Shown: positions 17,514 to 28,181, numbered from the stretch's first letter. The stretch is 64,000 nucleotides of DNA from Comamonadaceae bacterium OS-1 (GCA_027923965.1 AP026969.1:248001-312000); one strand, 5' to 3'. Numbers and translations: made by a program. Notes: generated by a model not told the origin, from the sequence alone.

Positions 17514-19901
17514 ATGGATCACTCAACACATAACAAGATCGTCTCGTTCATCTGGTCAATCGCAGACGACTGCCTTCGTGATGTATTTGTTCGCGGCAAG
17601 TACCGCGATGTCATCCTGCCGATGTTTGTTCTGCGCCGCCTTGACTGCCTGCTGGAGTCGTCAAAAGACACGGTCCTTGAAGAAGTGCGTTTCCAGCGTG
17701 AAGACGCAGACATGGCCGACCTCGACCCCCATGGTCTCCGCGAAGCCTCCGGCTACGTTTTCTACAACACGTCAAAGTTCACGCTCAAGTCCCTGCTGGG
17801 TAATCCGTCGCAGCTCGAAGCCAACCTCAAGAACTACCTTGATGGCTTTTCGGACAACGTCAAAGAGATCGTTGATAAGTTCGACTTGCGCAACCAGATT
17901 CGCAAGATGGCACAGTCGGACGTGCTACACGACGTGATCGAGAAGTTTGTGGCGGAGGAAATCAACATCAGTCCTGGCGACCGCAAGGGGCCAGATGGCC
18001 GCACCCAGCCAGGCCTGTCAAACCTTGGCATGGGCTACGTGTTTGAAGAACTGATCCGCAAGTTCAACGAAGAAAACAACGAAGAGGCTGGGGAGCACTT
18101 CACGCCGCGTGAAGTTATCAACCTCATGACCAATCTGGTCTTCATACCGGTTAAAGATCAACTCCCCAATCCACTCACGATCTATGACCCTGCGTGTGGC
18201 AGCGGTGGCATGTTGACCGAATCGCAAGACTTCGTAACGGACGCGGAAGGCGAGATCAAGGCTAAGGTGGGCGTGTTCCTGTACGGCAAAGAAATCAACC
18301 CCGAGACTTACGCCATTTGCAAGTCCGACATGATGATTAAGGGCAATGATCCCGAGAACATCAAGTTTGGCTCGACGCTGGCAACCAATGATTTTTCGGG
18401 TACGCGCTTCGACTTCATGTTGAGCAACCCACCCTATGGAAAGTCTTGGAAGGGCGATCAAAAGGGCATCATTGAAGGTAAAGAGGTTCTCGACCATCGT
18501 TTCCAAGTGAATCTGTCGGACTACACCGGCGAAAGTTTCGATTGGTTTCCTGCTATCCCGCGTTCATCAGATGGCCAGTTGCTGTTTCTGATGGAAATGG
18601 TGGACAAGATGAAGCGGCGCTCAGACCTGAGTGACAAGAACGCCACGCGCTTTTCGGGCTCTCGCATTGCCTCTGTGCATAACGGTTCAGCCTTGTTTAC
18701 AGGCGATGCGGGCGGCGGAGAAAGCAACATCCGCCGTCACATTCTCGAGAACGACTTTCTCGAAGCCATCATCCAGTTGCCGAACAATCTGTTCTACAAC
18801 ACGGGCATCACGACCTATGTGTGGTTGCTGTCCAACCACAAGGCGGCAAAACGGCAAGGCAAGGTGCAACTGATCGACGCATCCAACCTGTACCAGAAGT
18901 TGCGCAAAAACCTTGGCGAGAAGAACTGTGAATTTACCGCCGAGCACATTCAGCAGATCACCCAGCTTTATCTGGACCTTGCCGACGAAGGCGTATCAAA
19001 GGTCTTCGACAACCGGGACTTTGGCTATTACAAGGTCACAGTAGAGCGCCCCTTGCGTCTGGCCGCGCAGTTCAGCGCCGAACGCATTGCCACCCTGCGC
19101 TTCACACCGGGCATGCAAGAGATCATGGAATGGGTCTTTGGCAAATACGGCGACGAGGTATATACCGACCTCAAGTCCCATGCCGAAGCCATTGAGAACC
19201 ATCTTGAGCGCGAAGAAATCACCCTTTCGCCCAAGAACCGCAAAGAACTGCTGGCACAGACCACATGGCAGGCCCAGCGCGACATCATGCTGGCCGCACA
19301 GCAGATTGCCGCCAAGGTGGGAGCAGACGAACACCTCGATTTCAACTTGTTTGAAACCATGGTGGATGAGGCTTGCGCCGCCTTGAAGTTGAAGCTTTCC
19401 AAGCCCGAGCGCAAACAGGTTTTGAATGCCGTGAGCTGGCGCGACCCACGGGCTGCCAAAGTTATCAAGAAGCAGCACAAGCTGAGCGGCTCCAAACTTA
19501 AAGACCTGCTCTCGGAATTGCAGACCACCGCCAAGCGGCTGGGTGACTATGGCTATTGGCCCCAATCGTCCCAGTCCAGCAAGGCAGGCGAATTTATCGA
19601 ATACGAACCCGACAGCGAATTGCGCGACACCGAGAACGTGCCCTTGGCCAAGAGCAAGGTGCCCACTGCCTCCAGCGTTATTCATGAATACTTCATTCGA
19701 GAGGTGCGCCCCCACGTTGACGAGGCGTGGATTGCGCTCGATAAGACAGTGATTGGCTACGAGATCAGCTTCAACAAGTACTTCTATCAACACAAGCCAT
19801 TGCGCAGCCTCGAAGAAGTGACGGCGGAAATCCTCGCTTTGGAAGCTGAAACCGATGGCCTGTTGAAACAACTGGTCAGCTTTGTATCGGGAGCCAAGTG
19901 A
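17514..19901 (+). CDS. hsdM: Type I restriction-modification methyltransferase HsdM
   Basis: 795 aa adenine methyltransferase and core subunit of the type I complex. The N-terminal HsdM_N helical domain is followed by SAM motif I (DPACGSGGM, about residue 224) and catalytic NPPY (about residue 304). The protein is about 270 residues longer than classical HsdM, the extra C-terminal part being charged and helical. It forms one operon with the GmrSD-like gene, hsdS, a PIN-like gene and hsdR. Confidence 0.95.
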   Translation: MDHSTHNKIVSFIWSIADDCLRDVFVRGKYRDVILPMFVLRRLDCLLESSKDTVLEEVRFQREDADMADLDPHGLREASGYVFYNTSKFTLKSLLGNPSQLEANLKNYLDGFSDNVKEIVDKFDLRNQIRKMAQSDVLHDVIEKFVAEEINISPGDRKGPDGRTQPGLSNLGMGYVFEELIRKFNEENNEEAGEHFTPREVINLMTNLVFIPVKDQLPNPLTIYDPACGSGGMLTESQDFVTDAEGEIKAKVGVFLYGKEINPETYAICKSDMMIKGNDPENIKFGSTLATNDFSGTRFDFMLSNPPYGKSWKGDQKGIIEGKEVLDHRFQVNLSDYTGESFDWFPAIPRSSDGQLLFLMEMVDKMKRRSDLSDKNATRFSGSRIASVHNGSALFTGDAGGGESNIRRHILENDFLEAIIQLPNNLFYNTGITTYVWLLSNHKAAKRQGKVQLIDASNLYQKLRKNLGEKNCEFTAEHIQQITQLYLDLADEGVSKVFDNRDFGYYKVTVERPLRLAAQFSAERIATLRFTPGMQEIMEWVFGKYGDEVYTDLKSHAEAIENHLEREEITLSPKNRKELLAQTTWQAQRDIMLAAQQIAAKVGADEHLDFNLFETMVDEACAALKLKLSKPERKQVLNAVSWRDPRAAKVIKKQHKLSGSKLKDLLSELQTTAKRLGDYGYWPQSSQSSKAGEFIEYEPDSELRDTENVPLAKSKVPTASSVIHEYFIREVRPHVDEAWIALDKTVIGYEISFNKYFYQHKPLRSLEEVTAEILALEAETDGLLKQLVSFVSGAK

Positions 19902-21772
19902 TGCAAGAAATCCAAGGCAAGACCCGCACGGTGCGCGAACTGCTGTCCGGTGCCAAGTACGGTATCGACTACTACCAGCGCGAATACAAGTGGCAGACCA
20001 AGCAGATGGTTGAGCTTGTGTCTGACCTAACCGGCGCGTTTCTGGAGGACTATCAAGAAGCCCATCAACGCGCCGACGTTGCCAATTACGGCCACTACTT
20101 TCTTGGCTCCATTGTCATCAGCCAGCGCAAGAACGAGCAGCAGATCAGCGAACGCCTGATTGTTGACGGCCAGCAGCGCATGACCAGCCTGACTTTGCTC
20201 TTGCTCTACTTGCACAGCCAGCAAAAAGACCGCGACGATGCGGAACCCGTTGAAGAGCTGATCTTCTCCAAGAAGTTTGGCACTAAGTCCTTCAACCTGA
20301 ATGTGCCGGAGCGCAATGACTGCATGGAAGCCTTGTTTGATGGCAAGGGCTATGACACTGCCGATCAGTCCGAATCGGTTCATAACCTGATTGGGCGCTT
20401 CCACGATATTGGCGATGCTTTCCCGCAAGACATATCCGGCACCAAGGCGCTGCCTTATTTTGTCGATTGGTTGCTGGAGAAGGTGCACTTGGTGGAAATC
20501 ACGGCGTACGCCGATGCAGATGCGTACACCATCTTCGAGACCATGAATGACCGTGGCCTTTCCTTGAGCAACACCGACATGCTCAAGGGCTACCTGCTGG
20601 CCAGCATCACCGATGCGACCAAGCGGGCCGAGGCCAACAAGGAAATCAAGCAATGGCTGTTGACCTTTGCCAAGCGGGACAACGACCGCGACACGAAGGA
20701 AACTGAGGCTGATTTCTTCAAGGCATGGCTACGTGCCAAGTACGCTGGCGACATCCGTGAACGGAAGAAAGGTGCCAAGCCAGAAGACTTTGACCTGATC
20801 GGCACGGAGTACCACCGGTGGGTGCGTACCAATCACGAGTTGGTGGGGTTGAACGTCAGCGAAGACTTCAACCGCTGGGTTAAACAAGACCTGCGCTTCT
20901 TTGCCCGTGTGTACCTGGAATTGCTGGAGGCTTGCGAGGGCTTGAAGCAGGGGCTTGAGTCTGTTCGCTTCAATGCGGACCACGGTTTTACCCAGCAGTT
21001 TCAGGTGCTGCTGGCACCGCTGCTGCCCACGGATGACGAGGCCACAGTCAGGACCAAGTTGCGTCTTACCGCTGACTATCTGGACTGCTGGTTGAATCGC
21101 CGCCTGTGGAACTTCAAGTCCATCGACTACTCCACCTTGCAGTACGCCACTTTCCTACTGACCAAGGAACTGCGCAACCTGTCGCTGGAAGCATTGAGCC
21201 AGAAGCTGATTGCACGTCTGACCAGCGACGAGAAGGAGTTCCCGCTTGAAGATCAGCCGTCGCTGATTAACTGGAATGCCAAGAGCCTGCACCGCCAGTT
21301 GGCCCGGTTCACTCACTGGGTTGAAGAACAGAGCGGCCAGCCGGGGCGCTATCTGGAATACATCGTGCGCTCTGGCAAAAACGCCTACGAAATCGAACAC
21401 CTGTGGGCCAACCACTTCGAGCGCCATGCAGATGAATTCGCCCATGCGCAAGAATTCGCCAGCTACCGCAACCGCATCGGCGGCCTTGTCCTGCTACCCA
21501 AGAAGATCAATGCCAGCCTGAACGACAAGACCTTTGCCGACAAGGTGGCGCACTACCAGAAGGAAAACTTGCTGGCGCGTTCGCTGCACAGCGCCTGCTA
21601 CCAGCACAACCCCGGCTTCTTGCAATTGATGGCACGCACCGGCCTGCCATTCAAGTCGTTCAATGAATTCAAGAAGGCCAGTTTCGACGAACGCTATGCT
21701 GCTTACCAAGGCATCGCGAGGCAGTTGTGGTCACTGAGCCGCTTGCGGGAGGTGGCGGATGCAACAGTATGA
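19901..21772 (+). CDS. GmrSD-like DUF262/DUF1524 nuclease
   Basis: 623 aa. The N-terminal DUF262 half has YQREYKW and the NTP-binding IVDGQQRM (about residue 86), plus ETMNDRGLSLS. The C-terminal DUF1524 half has the His-Me finger nuclease signature IEHLWA (about residue 499) and GGLVLLPKKINASLN. This matches GmrSD-type modification-dependent restriction enzymes. Start: ATG at 19901 overlaps the hsdM stop by one base; a GTG three bases earlier is possible. It overlaps hsdS by 14 nt, so it is translationally embedded in the type I operon. Confidence 0.88.
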   Translation: MQEIQGKTRTVRELLSGAKYGIDYYQREYKWQTKQMVELVSDLTGAFLEDYQEAHQRADVANYGHYFLGSIVISQRKNEQQISERLIVDGQQRMTSLTLLLLYLHSQQKDRDDAEPVEELIFSKKFGTKSFNLNVPERNDCMEALFDGKGYDTADQSESVHNLIGRFHDIGDAFPQDISGTKALPYFVDWLLEKVHLVEITAYADADAYTIFETMNDRGLSLSNTDMLKGYLLASITDATKRAEANKEIKQWLLTFAKRDNDRDTKETEADFFKAWLRAKYAGDIRERKKGAKPEDFDLIGTEYHRWVRTNHELVGLNVSEDFNRWVKQDLRFFARVYLELLEACEGLKQGLESVRFNADHGFTQQFQVLLAPLLPTDDEATVRTKLRLTADYLDCWLNRRLWNFKSIDYSTLQYATFLLTKELRNLSLEALSQKLIARLTSDEKEFPLEDQPSLINWNAKSLHRQLARFTHWVEEQSGQPGRYLEYIVRSGKNAYEIEHLWANHFERHADEFAHAQEFASYRNRIGGLVLLPKKINASLNDKTFADKVAHYQKENLLARSLHSACYQHNPGFLQLMARTGLPFKSFNEFKKASFDERYAAYQGIARQLWSLSRLREVADATV

Positions 21773-23048
21773 GAGATACAAACCCAGCGGTGTAGAGCGT
21801 CTGGGGGAAATCCCCGAGCATTGGAGTCTCAAAAGGGTCAAGCATATCCACACGGTCAATCCATCAGGAAATTCCTCAAGGGCAGGCGAATTGGTTACGT
21901 TTGTTCCGATGGAAGCAATGAATAGCGATGGCACCTTCGATATTCACCGACAAGGGCTTAGACAACTATTTGGTCCATCACTTACAGAGTTTCAAGTCGG
22001 CGATGTTCTGCTGGCAAAGATCACACCTTGCTTTGAAAACGGCAAGGGGGCACTTGTCAGTGATTTGCCCACACCGAAAGGAATCGGGTCAACCGAGTTT
22101 CATGTTTTTCGACCTTCGGCGACGATAAACCCGAAGTTCACCTACTACCTACTGCACAACGACGCATTCCGGGTAGCTGCAGTTCCTTTTATGGAAGGCA
22201 CTGCGGGTCAAAAGAGAATTACGACTCCGTTTGTAAAAAATCTACTAATAGCATTACCTCCCCGTCAAGAGCAAGATCGCATCGTCACCTTTCTCGACCG
22301 GAAAGCCACTGAAATTGATGCTGCGATTGCAAAGAAGAAGCGATTAATTGATTTTTTTCAAGAGCAAAAGGACATTCTGATTACTCAAGCTGTTACCAGA
22401 GGCCTAAATCCAATGGCACGTATGCGCGACAGCGGCGTTACGTGGATTGGTCAAGTGCCTGCTCATTGGCAGCAAATGGCAAACCGTACGCTTTTCCGCG
22501 AACGCAAGGAGTCCGGCCATGCTGATTTTCCGATTCTTTCTGTTTCACTTCATACGGGAGTTTCCGACGAAGAACAGGATGACACAGAGAACGTACGGGC
22601 AAAAATCCGCATTGAGGATAAAACCAGCTACAAACGGGTTCGACCCGGTGATGTCACGTACAACATGATGCGTGCATGGCAAGGGGCTATTGGCGTGGTT
22701 CGCGTTGATGGTCTTGTCAGTCCTGCATACGTGGTTGCCGCACCACTCGCCACCATCAACGGCGCTTACTTCGAGTATCTCTATCGCACCCATGGATTCA
22801 TTCGCGAGATGGACCGCTACTCGAAAGGGATTACCGATTTCAGAAAACGGCTGTACTGGGATGAATTCAAACAGCTTGTTTCGCTCCTGCCGCCGCTGGA
22901 TGAACAGATTCAAATAGCAGCCTACGCTGAGCAGATCATCAATCAAACATCAGCTTTGACAGAAAAGATTCGAGATCAGATTGAGGCACTGAATGAATTT
23001 CGCGCATCCTTGATTGAAAATCTGGTGACAGGAAAAATAAAAACCTAA
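21759..23048 (+). CDS. hsdS: Type I restriction-modification specificity subunit HsdS
   Basis: 429 aa with two target-recognition domains (about residues 15-165 and 220-375), each followed by a conserved helical spacer (LPPRQEQDRIVTFLD and LPPLDEQIQIAAYAE). Each half starts with the characteristic WIG/LGEIPEHW motif. It fixes the bipartite DNA target, which cannot be predicted here. Overlaps the preceding gene by 14 nt. Confidence 0.95.
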   Translation: MQQYERYKPSGVERLGEIPEHWSLKRVKHIHTVNPSGNSSRAGELVTFVPMEAMNSDGTFDIHRQGLRQLFGPSLTEFQVGDVLLAKITPCFENGKGALVSDLPTPKGIGSTEFHVFRPSATINPKFTYYLLHNDAFRVAAVPFMEGTAGQKRITTPFVKNLLIALPPRQEQDRIVTFLDRKATEIDAAIAKKKRLIDFFQEQKDILITQAVTRGLNPMARMRDSGVTWIGQVPAHWQQMANRTLFRERKESGHADFPILSVSLHTGVSDEEQDDTENVRAKIRIEDKTSYKRVRPGDVTYNMMRAWQGAIGVVRVDGLVSPAYVVAAPLATINGAYFEYLYRTHGFIREMDRYSKGITDFRKRLYWDEFKQLVSLLPPLDEQIQIAAYAEQIINQTSALTEKIRDQIEALNEFRASLIENLVTGKIKT

Positions 23049-23063
23049 AGGGAGTTCATCACC

Positions 23064-24101
23064 GTGTTCGTCGAATCAATCATCAGTGAGCAATGGGTAC
23101 TAAACGGGCAACCTCACGGGGAGCGTCCAGACGCTGAGGATGTGCTGTACATCAAACCACTGCTGCAAAGCCGTGGGAAAACTGCTGCGGGCACGTCGGT
23201 ACTTCACTCACTGATTCTCGACAACAACGTTTTTAATGATCTTGTCGAGAATCGCAGGCCTGAAAACAATACATTCATCGCGGATCTATTGCGCAGTACC
23301 CCAATTGAATTAAATCCAACCTTTGCGATGATTGAGCAGAGGCAGACCTATGCTGGTGCCCCGGAAAAACTAAAAGAATACGCTGAACTTCTTGAACGTA
23401 CTTTCGGATGGTCCGCAGCAAAAGTCGGATCGGCCGAATTCGAGACATCGCTTGCTGAGTCAAGGGTGGCGATCAAAACCAACATCGAGTTGTTGTCGGG
23501 CTATCTTGCCGCAACAGTCTTTTTGTATCACCAAACTGCCCCTGCCAGCGAAAAGCTGAAGTGGCTGGCTGGCATGGTGGAAAACTCAGACCTCCCGTTC
23601 TTTCAGCTCCATTTTTACTTCGCGGCGCTGGTATTCCTTGCCGCGGAGTCGCCATCACTATTTCACCCAAAAGATCTGAAGAAGATCAAAAGTGATATGA
23701 AAGTTGCCTCCAGCTATGAGGAGCAGAAGGCGAAGCTCTCAAATCTGTCTAACGACTTGGCCTTGCCAACACTGGCAATATTTCCGGCAGCAAATTTAGG
23801 GAATGCACTTGTTTTTCCATACGTAGCAACGCGCGACAGGCTCGTTCAGCTATTTTTGAGCGAGATCAGTTGCCAGATGATTGTGGATGCTGGCAATGGC
23901 CGGGCAAATGGCTCTTGGGTGCTGAAAAGCACGGGCATTATCAAGACGAATCTGGGTGACGCAGTGGAAGCGCATATCCCCCGTCGCTACGTTGCGTCTT
24001 CAAAGGACGACGTGGCTGTACGTAAGGTAAGACTGGGAGCCTTCACTGAGCAGTACACAAAGCTCTGCGTTGAGTCGAAGATACACAGCAAAGCGGTATA
24101 A
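23064..24101 (+). CDS. PIN-like domain protein in the type I operon
   Basis: 345 aa, GTG start 15 nt after hsdS. The segment HSLILDNNVFNDLV (about residues 48-61) resembles the first acidic motif of PIN nucleases, with a later conserved-looking FAMIEQR; the rest is helical. I assign only a PIN-like possibility. Its place between hsdS and hsdR suggests a role linked to restriction, for example an extra nuclease or a regulator. Confidence 0.5.
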   Translation: MFVESIISEQWVLNGQPHGERPDAEDVLYIKPLLQSRGKTAAGTSVLHSLILDNNVFNDLVENRRPENNTFIADLLRSTPIELNPTFAMIEQRQTYAGAPEKLKEYAELLERTFGWSAAKVGSAEFETSLAESRVAIKTNIELLSGYLAATVFLYHQTAPASEKLKWLAGMVENSDLPFFQLHFYFAALVFLAAESPSLFHPKDLKKIKSDMKVASSYEEQKAKLSNLSNDLALPTLAIFPAANLGNALVFPYVATRDRLVQLFLSEISCQMIVDAGNGRANGSWVLKSTGIIKTNLGDAVEAHIPRRYVASSKDDVAVRKVRLGAFTEQYTKLCVESKIHSKAV

Positions 24102-24120
24102 AAGGTCAATAGGGAACAAC

Positions 24121-27078
24121 ATGGTCAGTCAAACCAACGAAGCTGCGCTTGAATCGCATATCGAAAACGCACTTGCGAAGGACGGCTATCGCATTGGCGA
24201 TCCGGCTGACTTTGACCAGGAGTTCGCTGTTGACGGCAAACTCTTTTGGGAGTTTCTCGAAGCGACCCAGCCCAAGGAATTGGCGAAGCTGAAAGACCGA
24301 CCCAACTGGCAGCGGCTGGTGTTGGAGCGGCTGAACAAGAGGATCAAAAAAGACAGCGTACTGGCCGTGCTGAAGAAAGGACTGGACATTGACGATGCCC
24401 ACTTCGATCTGCTCTACCGCCTGCCATACAACGACCTCAACCCCGAGGTGGTTGCCAACTTTGAGGCCAATCGCTTCAGCGTGACCCGGCAGGTGCATTA
24501 CAGCCAGACGGACACCTTCAAGTCGGTGGACATGGCCCTGTTTGTCAACGGTTTGGCGGTGGCGACGCTGGAACTCAAAAACCCGTGGACTGGCCAAAAC
24601 GTGCAGAACGCCGTTCGCCAGTACCGTACCGACCGCGACCCCAAGGAACCACTGTTCGAGTTTGGGCGCTGCTTAGTGCATTTCGCCGTGGACCCGGATG
24701 AGGCTTTCATGTGCGCGCAACTGGCGGGCAACGACAGCAACTTTTTGCCGTTTAACAAGGGTTTCAACTACGGCAAGGGCAACCCGGTCAATCCGAATGG
24801 GCACAAGACGGCGTACCTGTGGCAAGACATTCTGCCGCGCCGCAGCCTGACCAACATCATTGAGCAATTCGCCAAGTTCACGGTCGAGAAAGACAAAAAG
24901 ACCGGCAAGGAGCGCAAGGCCCTGTTTTTCCCCCGCTATCACCAGCTCGACGTGGTGCGCGGCATTCTGCAGGATGCCCAGCAGAAGGGCGTGGGCCAGA
25001 CCTACCTGATTCAGCATTCGGCAGGTTCGGGCAAATCCAACTCCATCACATGGCTGGCGTATCAACTGGTGGAGCAGTACGACACCACGGGCACCGCGAA
25101 TCTGTTTGATTCCGTCGTGGTGGTGACAGACCGGCGCGTGCTAGATACCCAGCTCAAGGACAACATCAAGTTGTTCTCTGAAACCAAGAACATCGTTGCC
25201 CACTGCGAAAGCGCACAGGAGCTGAAGTACAACCTTGAGCTTGGCAAGAAGATCATCATCACAACGGTGCAGAAGTTCCCTTTCATCGTGGATGGCATCG
25301 GGCAACTGTCTGACCGCAAGTTTGCTGTCATCATCGACGAGGCGCACTCTTCCCAATCGGGCGTGGCTGCAGACAAGGTGAATGAAACCTTGGCGGGCCA
25401 AGACGGTGATGAGCCGGTGGATGTGCAAGACCAGATTCTGGCGGCGATGAACGAGCGCAAGATGAGCAAGAACGCCAGCTACTTTGCGTTCACCGCCACG
25501 CCCAAGCCGGCCACGCTGGAAAAGTTTGGTCGCCAATCCGCCGACGGCAAGTTCTACCCCTTCCACCTGTATTCCATGAAGCAGGCCATTGAGGAGAAAT
25601 TCATCCTCGATGTGCTGGAAAAGTACACGACCTATAAGAGCTACTACGAGGTGCAGAAGTCGGTGGAGGACAACCCGTTGTTCGACACCGCCAAGGCGCA
25701 GAAGAAGCTTAAAGCTTTTGTCGAAGCTAGCCCCAGGACCATTGAGGTGAAGGCCAAGATCATGGTTGATCACTTCACAGCCAGCGTCTGGCAAGCCAAG
25801 AAGCTGAAGGGCAAAGCCAAGGCTATGGTGGTGACGCGCAATATCGAATGCGCCATCCGCTACTTCTTTGCCATACGTACCGCGCTGACGGAGGCCAATG
25901 CGCCGTTCAAGGCGCTGGTGGCCTTCTCCGGCGAAAAGATGGTGGACGGCATCAAGCACACCGAAGACTCTTTGAACGGCTTTTCTGTGCGTGACTTGCC
26001 CGATGAATTTGAGAAGGACGATGCTAAGATTTTGGTGGTTGCCAACAAGTACCTGACTGGCTTTGACGAACCCATGCTGCACACCATGTACGTGGACAAG
26101 AAGCTGCAAGGCGTTCTGGCGGTGCAGGCGCTGTCCAGGCTCAACCGCTGCAACTGGAAACTGGGTAAGAGCGATACCTTTGTGCTCGACTTCTACAACT
26201 CCGTGGACGACATCAAGGCGGCGTTTGACCCTTTCTACACGTCCACCAGCCTGAGCGAGCCAACGAACGTGAATGTCTTGCACGATCTAAGGGGCGAGCT
26301 GGACAAGTTTGGTATCTATGACTGGGCAGATGTCACGACCTTCAACGAGAAGTTCTTTGCCAGCGCCGAAGCCGAAGAACTCGCCCCTATCATCGACACG
26401 GTGGTGGCCCGCTTCGATGCCGACTTAGACGACGAGGAGCGCATTGACTTCAAGATCAAGGCCAAGCAGTTCGTCAAGATTTACGCGCAGGTGGCGGCCA
26501 TCATCCCGTTCAACAACGTGAACTGGGAAATGCTGCACTGGTTCCTGAAATTCCTGATCCCCAAGCTGAAGGTCAAAGACCCTGACCAGGACAAGCTGGA
26601 CGAGTTGCTGAACAGCATTGACCTATCGACCTACGGGTTGGAACGGTCACGGCTTGAAGCCAAGATTGGCCTTGATGCTGGTGAAGCCGAACTTGATCCG
26701 CAGAACCCGAATGTGCGTGGCCCTCATACTGGGCCGGGCGATGTGGATTCGTTGGAGGCGATTGTTCGCACCTTCAATAATCGGCACTTCGCTGGTTGGG
26801 AGGCCACGCCGGAGGAGCAGCGCGTCAAGTTCATCAATATCGCCAAGCATGTGGTGAATCATGCCGATTACAAGGTACAGGTCGAGGACAACCCTGATGC
26901 GCAGAACAGGCAGTTGGCTCTGGAGAAGCTGATTCAACATGCCGTCAGCATCGAGCGTCGCCGGGAGTTGGACTTGTACAAGCGTTACGCTGGTGACGCT
27001 GATTTCAAGCGGGCTTTTGATGCGAGCATTTCGAGGTTGCTGAGCATGGGCGACTTGAATGGTCGGCTCAACGGCTGA
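24121..27078 (+). CDS. hsdR: Type I restriction endonuclease HsdR
   Basis: 985 aa motor and nuclease subunit that translocates and cuts unmethylated DNA. The N-terminal PD-(D/E)xK nuclease shows VDMALFVNGLAVATLELKN (about residues 135-155). The SF2 helicase has HSAGSGKSN (about 303), DEAH (about 405) and FTATPK (about 455). ATG at 24121 is preferred over an upstream start that overlaps the PIN-like gene. It is the last gene of the R-M operon, followed after 16 nt by the DUF4297-like gene. Confidence 0.95.
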   Translation: MVSQTNEAALESHIENALAKDGYRIGDPADFDQEFAVDGKLFWEFLEATQPKELAKLKDRPNWQRLVLERLNKRIKKDSVLAVLKKGLDIDDAHFDLLYRLPYNDLNPEVVANFEANRFSVTRQVHYSQTDTFKSVDMALFVNGLAVATLELKNPWTGQNVQNAVRQYRTDRDPKEPLFEFGRCLVHFAVDPDEAFMCAQLAGNDSNFLPFNKGFNYGKGNPVNPNGHKTAYLWQDILPRRSLTNIIEQFAKFTVEKDKKTGKERKALFFPRYHQLDVVRGILQDAQQKGVGQTYLIQHSAGSGKSNSITWLAYQLVEQYDTTGTANLFDSVVVVTDRRVLDTQLKDNIKLFSETKNIVAHCESAQELKYNLELGKKIIITTVQKFPFIVDGIGQLSDRKFAVIIDEAHSSQSGVAADKVNETLAGQDGDEPVDVQDQILAAMNERKMSKNASYFAFTATPKPATLEKFGRQSADGKFYPFHLYSMKQAIEEKFILDVLEKYTTYKSYYEVQKSVEDNPLFDTAKAQKKLKAFVEASPRTIEVKAKIMVDHFTASVWQAKKLKGKAKAMVVTRNIECAIRYFFAIRTALTEANAPFKALVAFSGEKMVDGIKHTEDSLNGFSVRDLPDEFEKDDAKILVVANKYLTGFDEPMLHTMYVDKKLQGVLAVQALSRLNRCNWKLGKSDTFVLDFYNSVDDIKAAFDPFYTSTSLSEPTNVNVLHDLRGELDKFGIYDWADVTTFNEKFFASAEAEELAPIIDTVVARFDADLDDEERIDFKIKAKQFVKIYAQVAAIIPFNNVNWEMLHWFLKFLIPKLKVKDPDQDKLDELLNSIDLSTYGLERSRLEAKIGLDAGEAELDPQNPNVRGPHTGPGDVDSLEAIVRTFNNRHFAGWEATPEEQRVKFINIAKHVVNHADYKVQVEDNPDAQNRQLALEKLIQHAVSIERRRELDLYKRYAGDADFKRAFDASISRLLSMGDLNGRLNG

Positions 27079-27094
27079 ATAAGAAAGGGAGCAA

Positions 27095-28181
27095 ATGCCA
27101 TTTCACGATCATCTAAATGATTCGCTCACGAAAGAGCGCGGCGGTCGGCATGGCGGAAAAGGTCACGAGTTTCAACGGTATTGGGCGCTCTGCCACTTGC
27201 TAAAGCTTGACCTCGAACAAGATGACTACCTTCTGCTTATTGAGTTCATTGAGGATGTAGCGGTACTCGATACGGCCGTTACTCCGACGAAACTTAATCT
27301 CTTCCAGATCAAGAAAAAAGGAAGGTGCAGTAGGAGCCAAGTGGACTAAGACAACTTTGGCGAAGCCCCCGAAAGAAGGGGTTTCAATTCTGGCAAAGCT
27401 GTTTGAATCCAAACGCATATCGCCCGACTCCACTGCATCAATTGCCTTCGTGAGCAATGCCCCTGTTGATTTGACTCTTCATGATGGAAGTGAATCGACT
27501 GAGAGTGAACGGTTTAATGCCGACCATATAGAAAAGGAGTTGAAGGAGTCACTGCAAAAATCTATTGCAGGAGAACTCAAATGCACGGAGGCAGACATTG
27601 AATTCGGGGCGCTTACGTTCGTCAAGAGTCCGCTCGCAATGGATGATCTGGAAAATCACGCAATTGGCCGAGTTTCGTCGTATCTAGGCCAGAAATTCCC
27701 CACGCATGGAGCAAGGGCCGATGTTTTTTGCAAGGCGCTCTACGGCGAACTCAAAATCAGAGCGACATCAACTCAGGATGCATCCACGTTTGAAGAACTT
27801 TGCCAGATAAGAGGAATCGCCAAAAGTCAGTTCAATGAAATGCTTGCAACGACTCTGGCCAGAAAACCGGACAGCGAAATTATTGACGCAGCAATAGCTG
27901 GGCTGGTTCAGGAAAACGTTTCGTTTGTTGATCGCAATAAGGTGAAAGACGGTGCCCGCCGCTACTTGATTGACAAAGCAGGCAAAGGAGGTGCGGTCGT
28001 GGCATTGCTTGAGCAATCCATTGAGCTACAAATGCCAGCGATTCCGAACACCTTGGTCGCATCTTGGGATGTTGCCAAGTGGATTGAAAATGAAATTTCA
28101 ACATCCACTAACTCTTCGACATTGTCCATGCTTGATAACCACTATCTGCTCGCGGCGATTCTCTACAGGATCAATCAATGA
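27095..28181 (+). pseudogene. DUF4297-type nuclease, frameshifted
   Basis: Two adjacent frames belong to one protein of about 362 aa. The first (27095-27349) has the DUF4297 start, KGHEFQRYWALCHLL, and ends FQIKKK before leaving the family pattern. The second (from 27357 as an open frame, but readable from about 27320) gives KWTKTTLAKPPKEGVSIL. Removing one A from the A6 run at 27314-27319 joins them exactly. DUF4297 is found in Cap4-like DNA endonuclease effectors. It may be a broken gene, a slippage-controlled gene or a sequence error. An ATPase gene follows. Confidence 0.7.

Noticed and set aside
27314..27320. Classical -1 slippery heptamer in the DUF4297-type gene
   Set aside because: A -1 shift leads to the wrong frame; a +1 shift (or loss of one A) is needed, so a standard -1 signal does not explain it.
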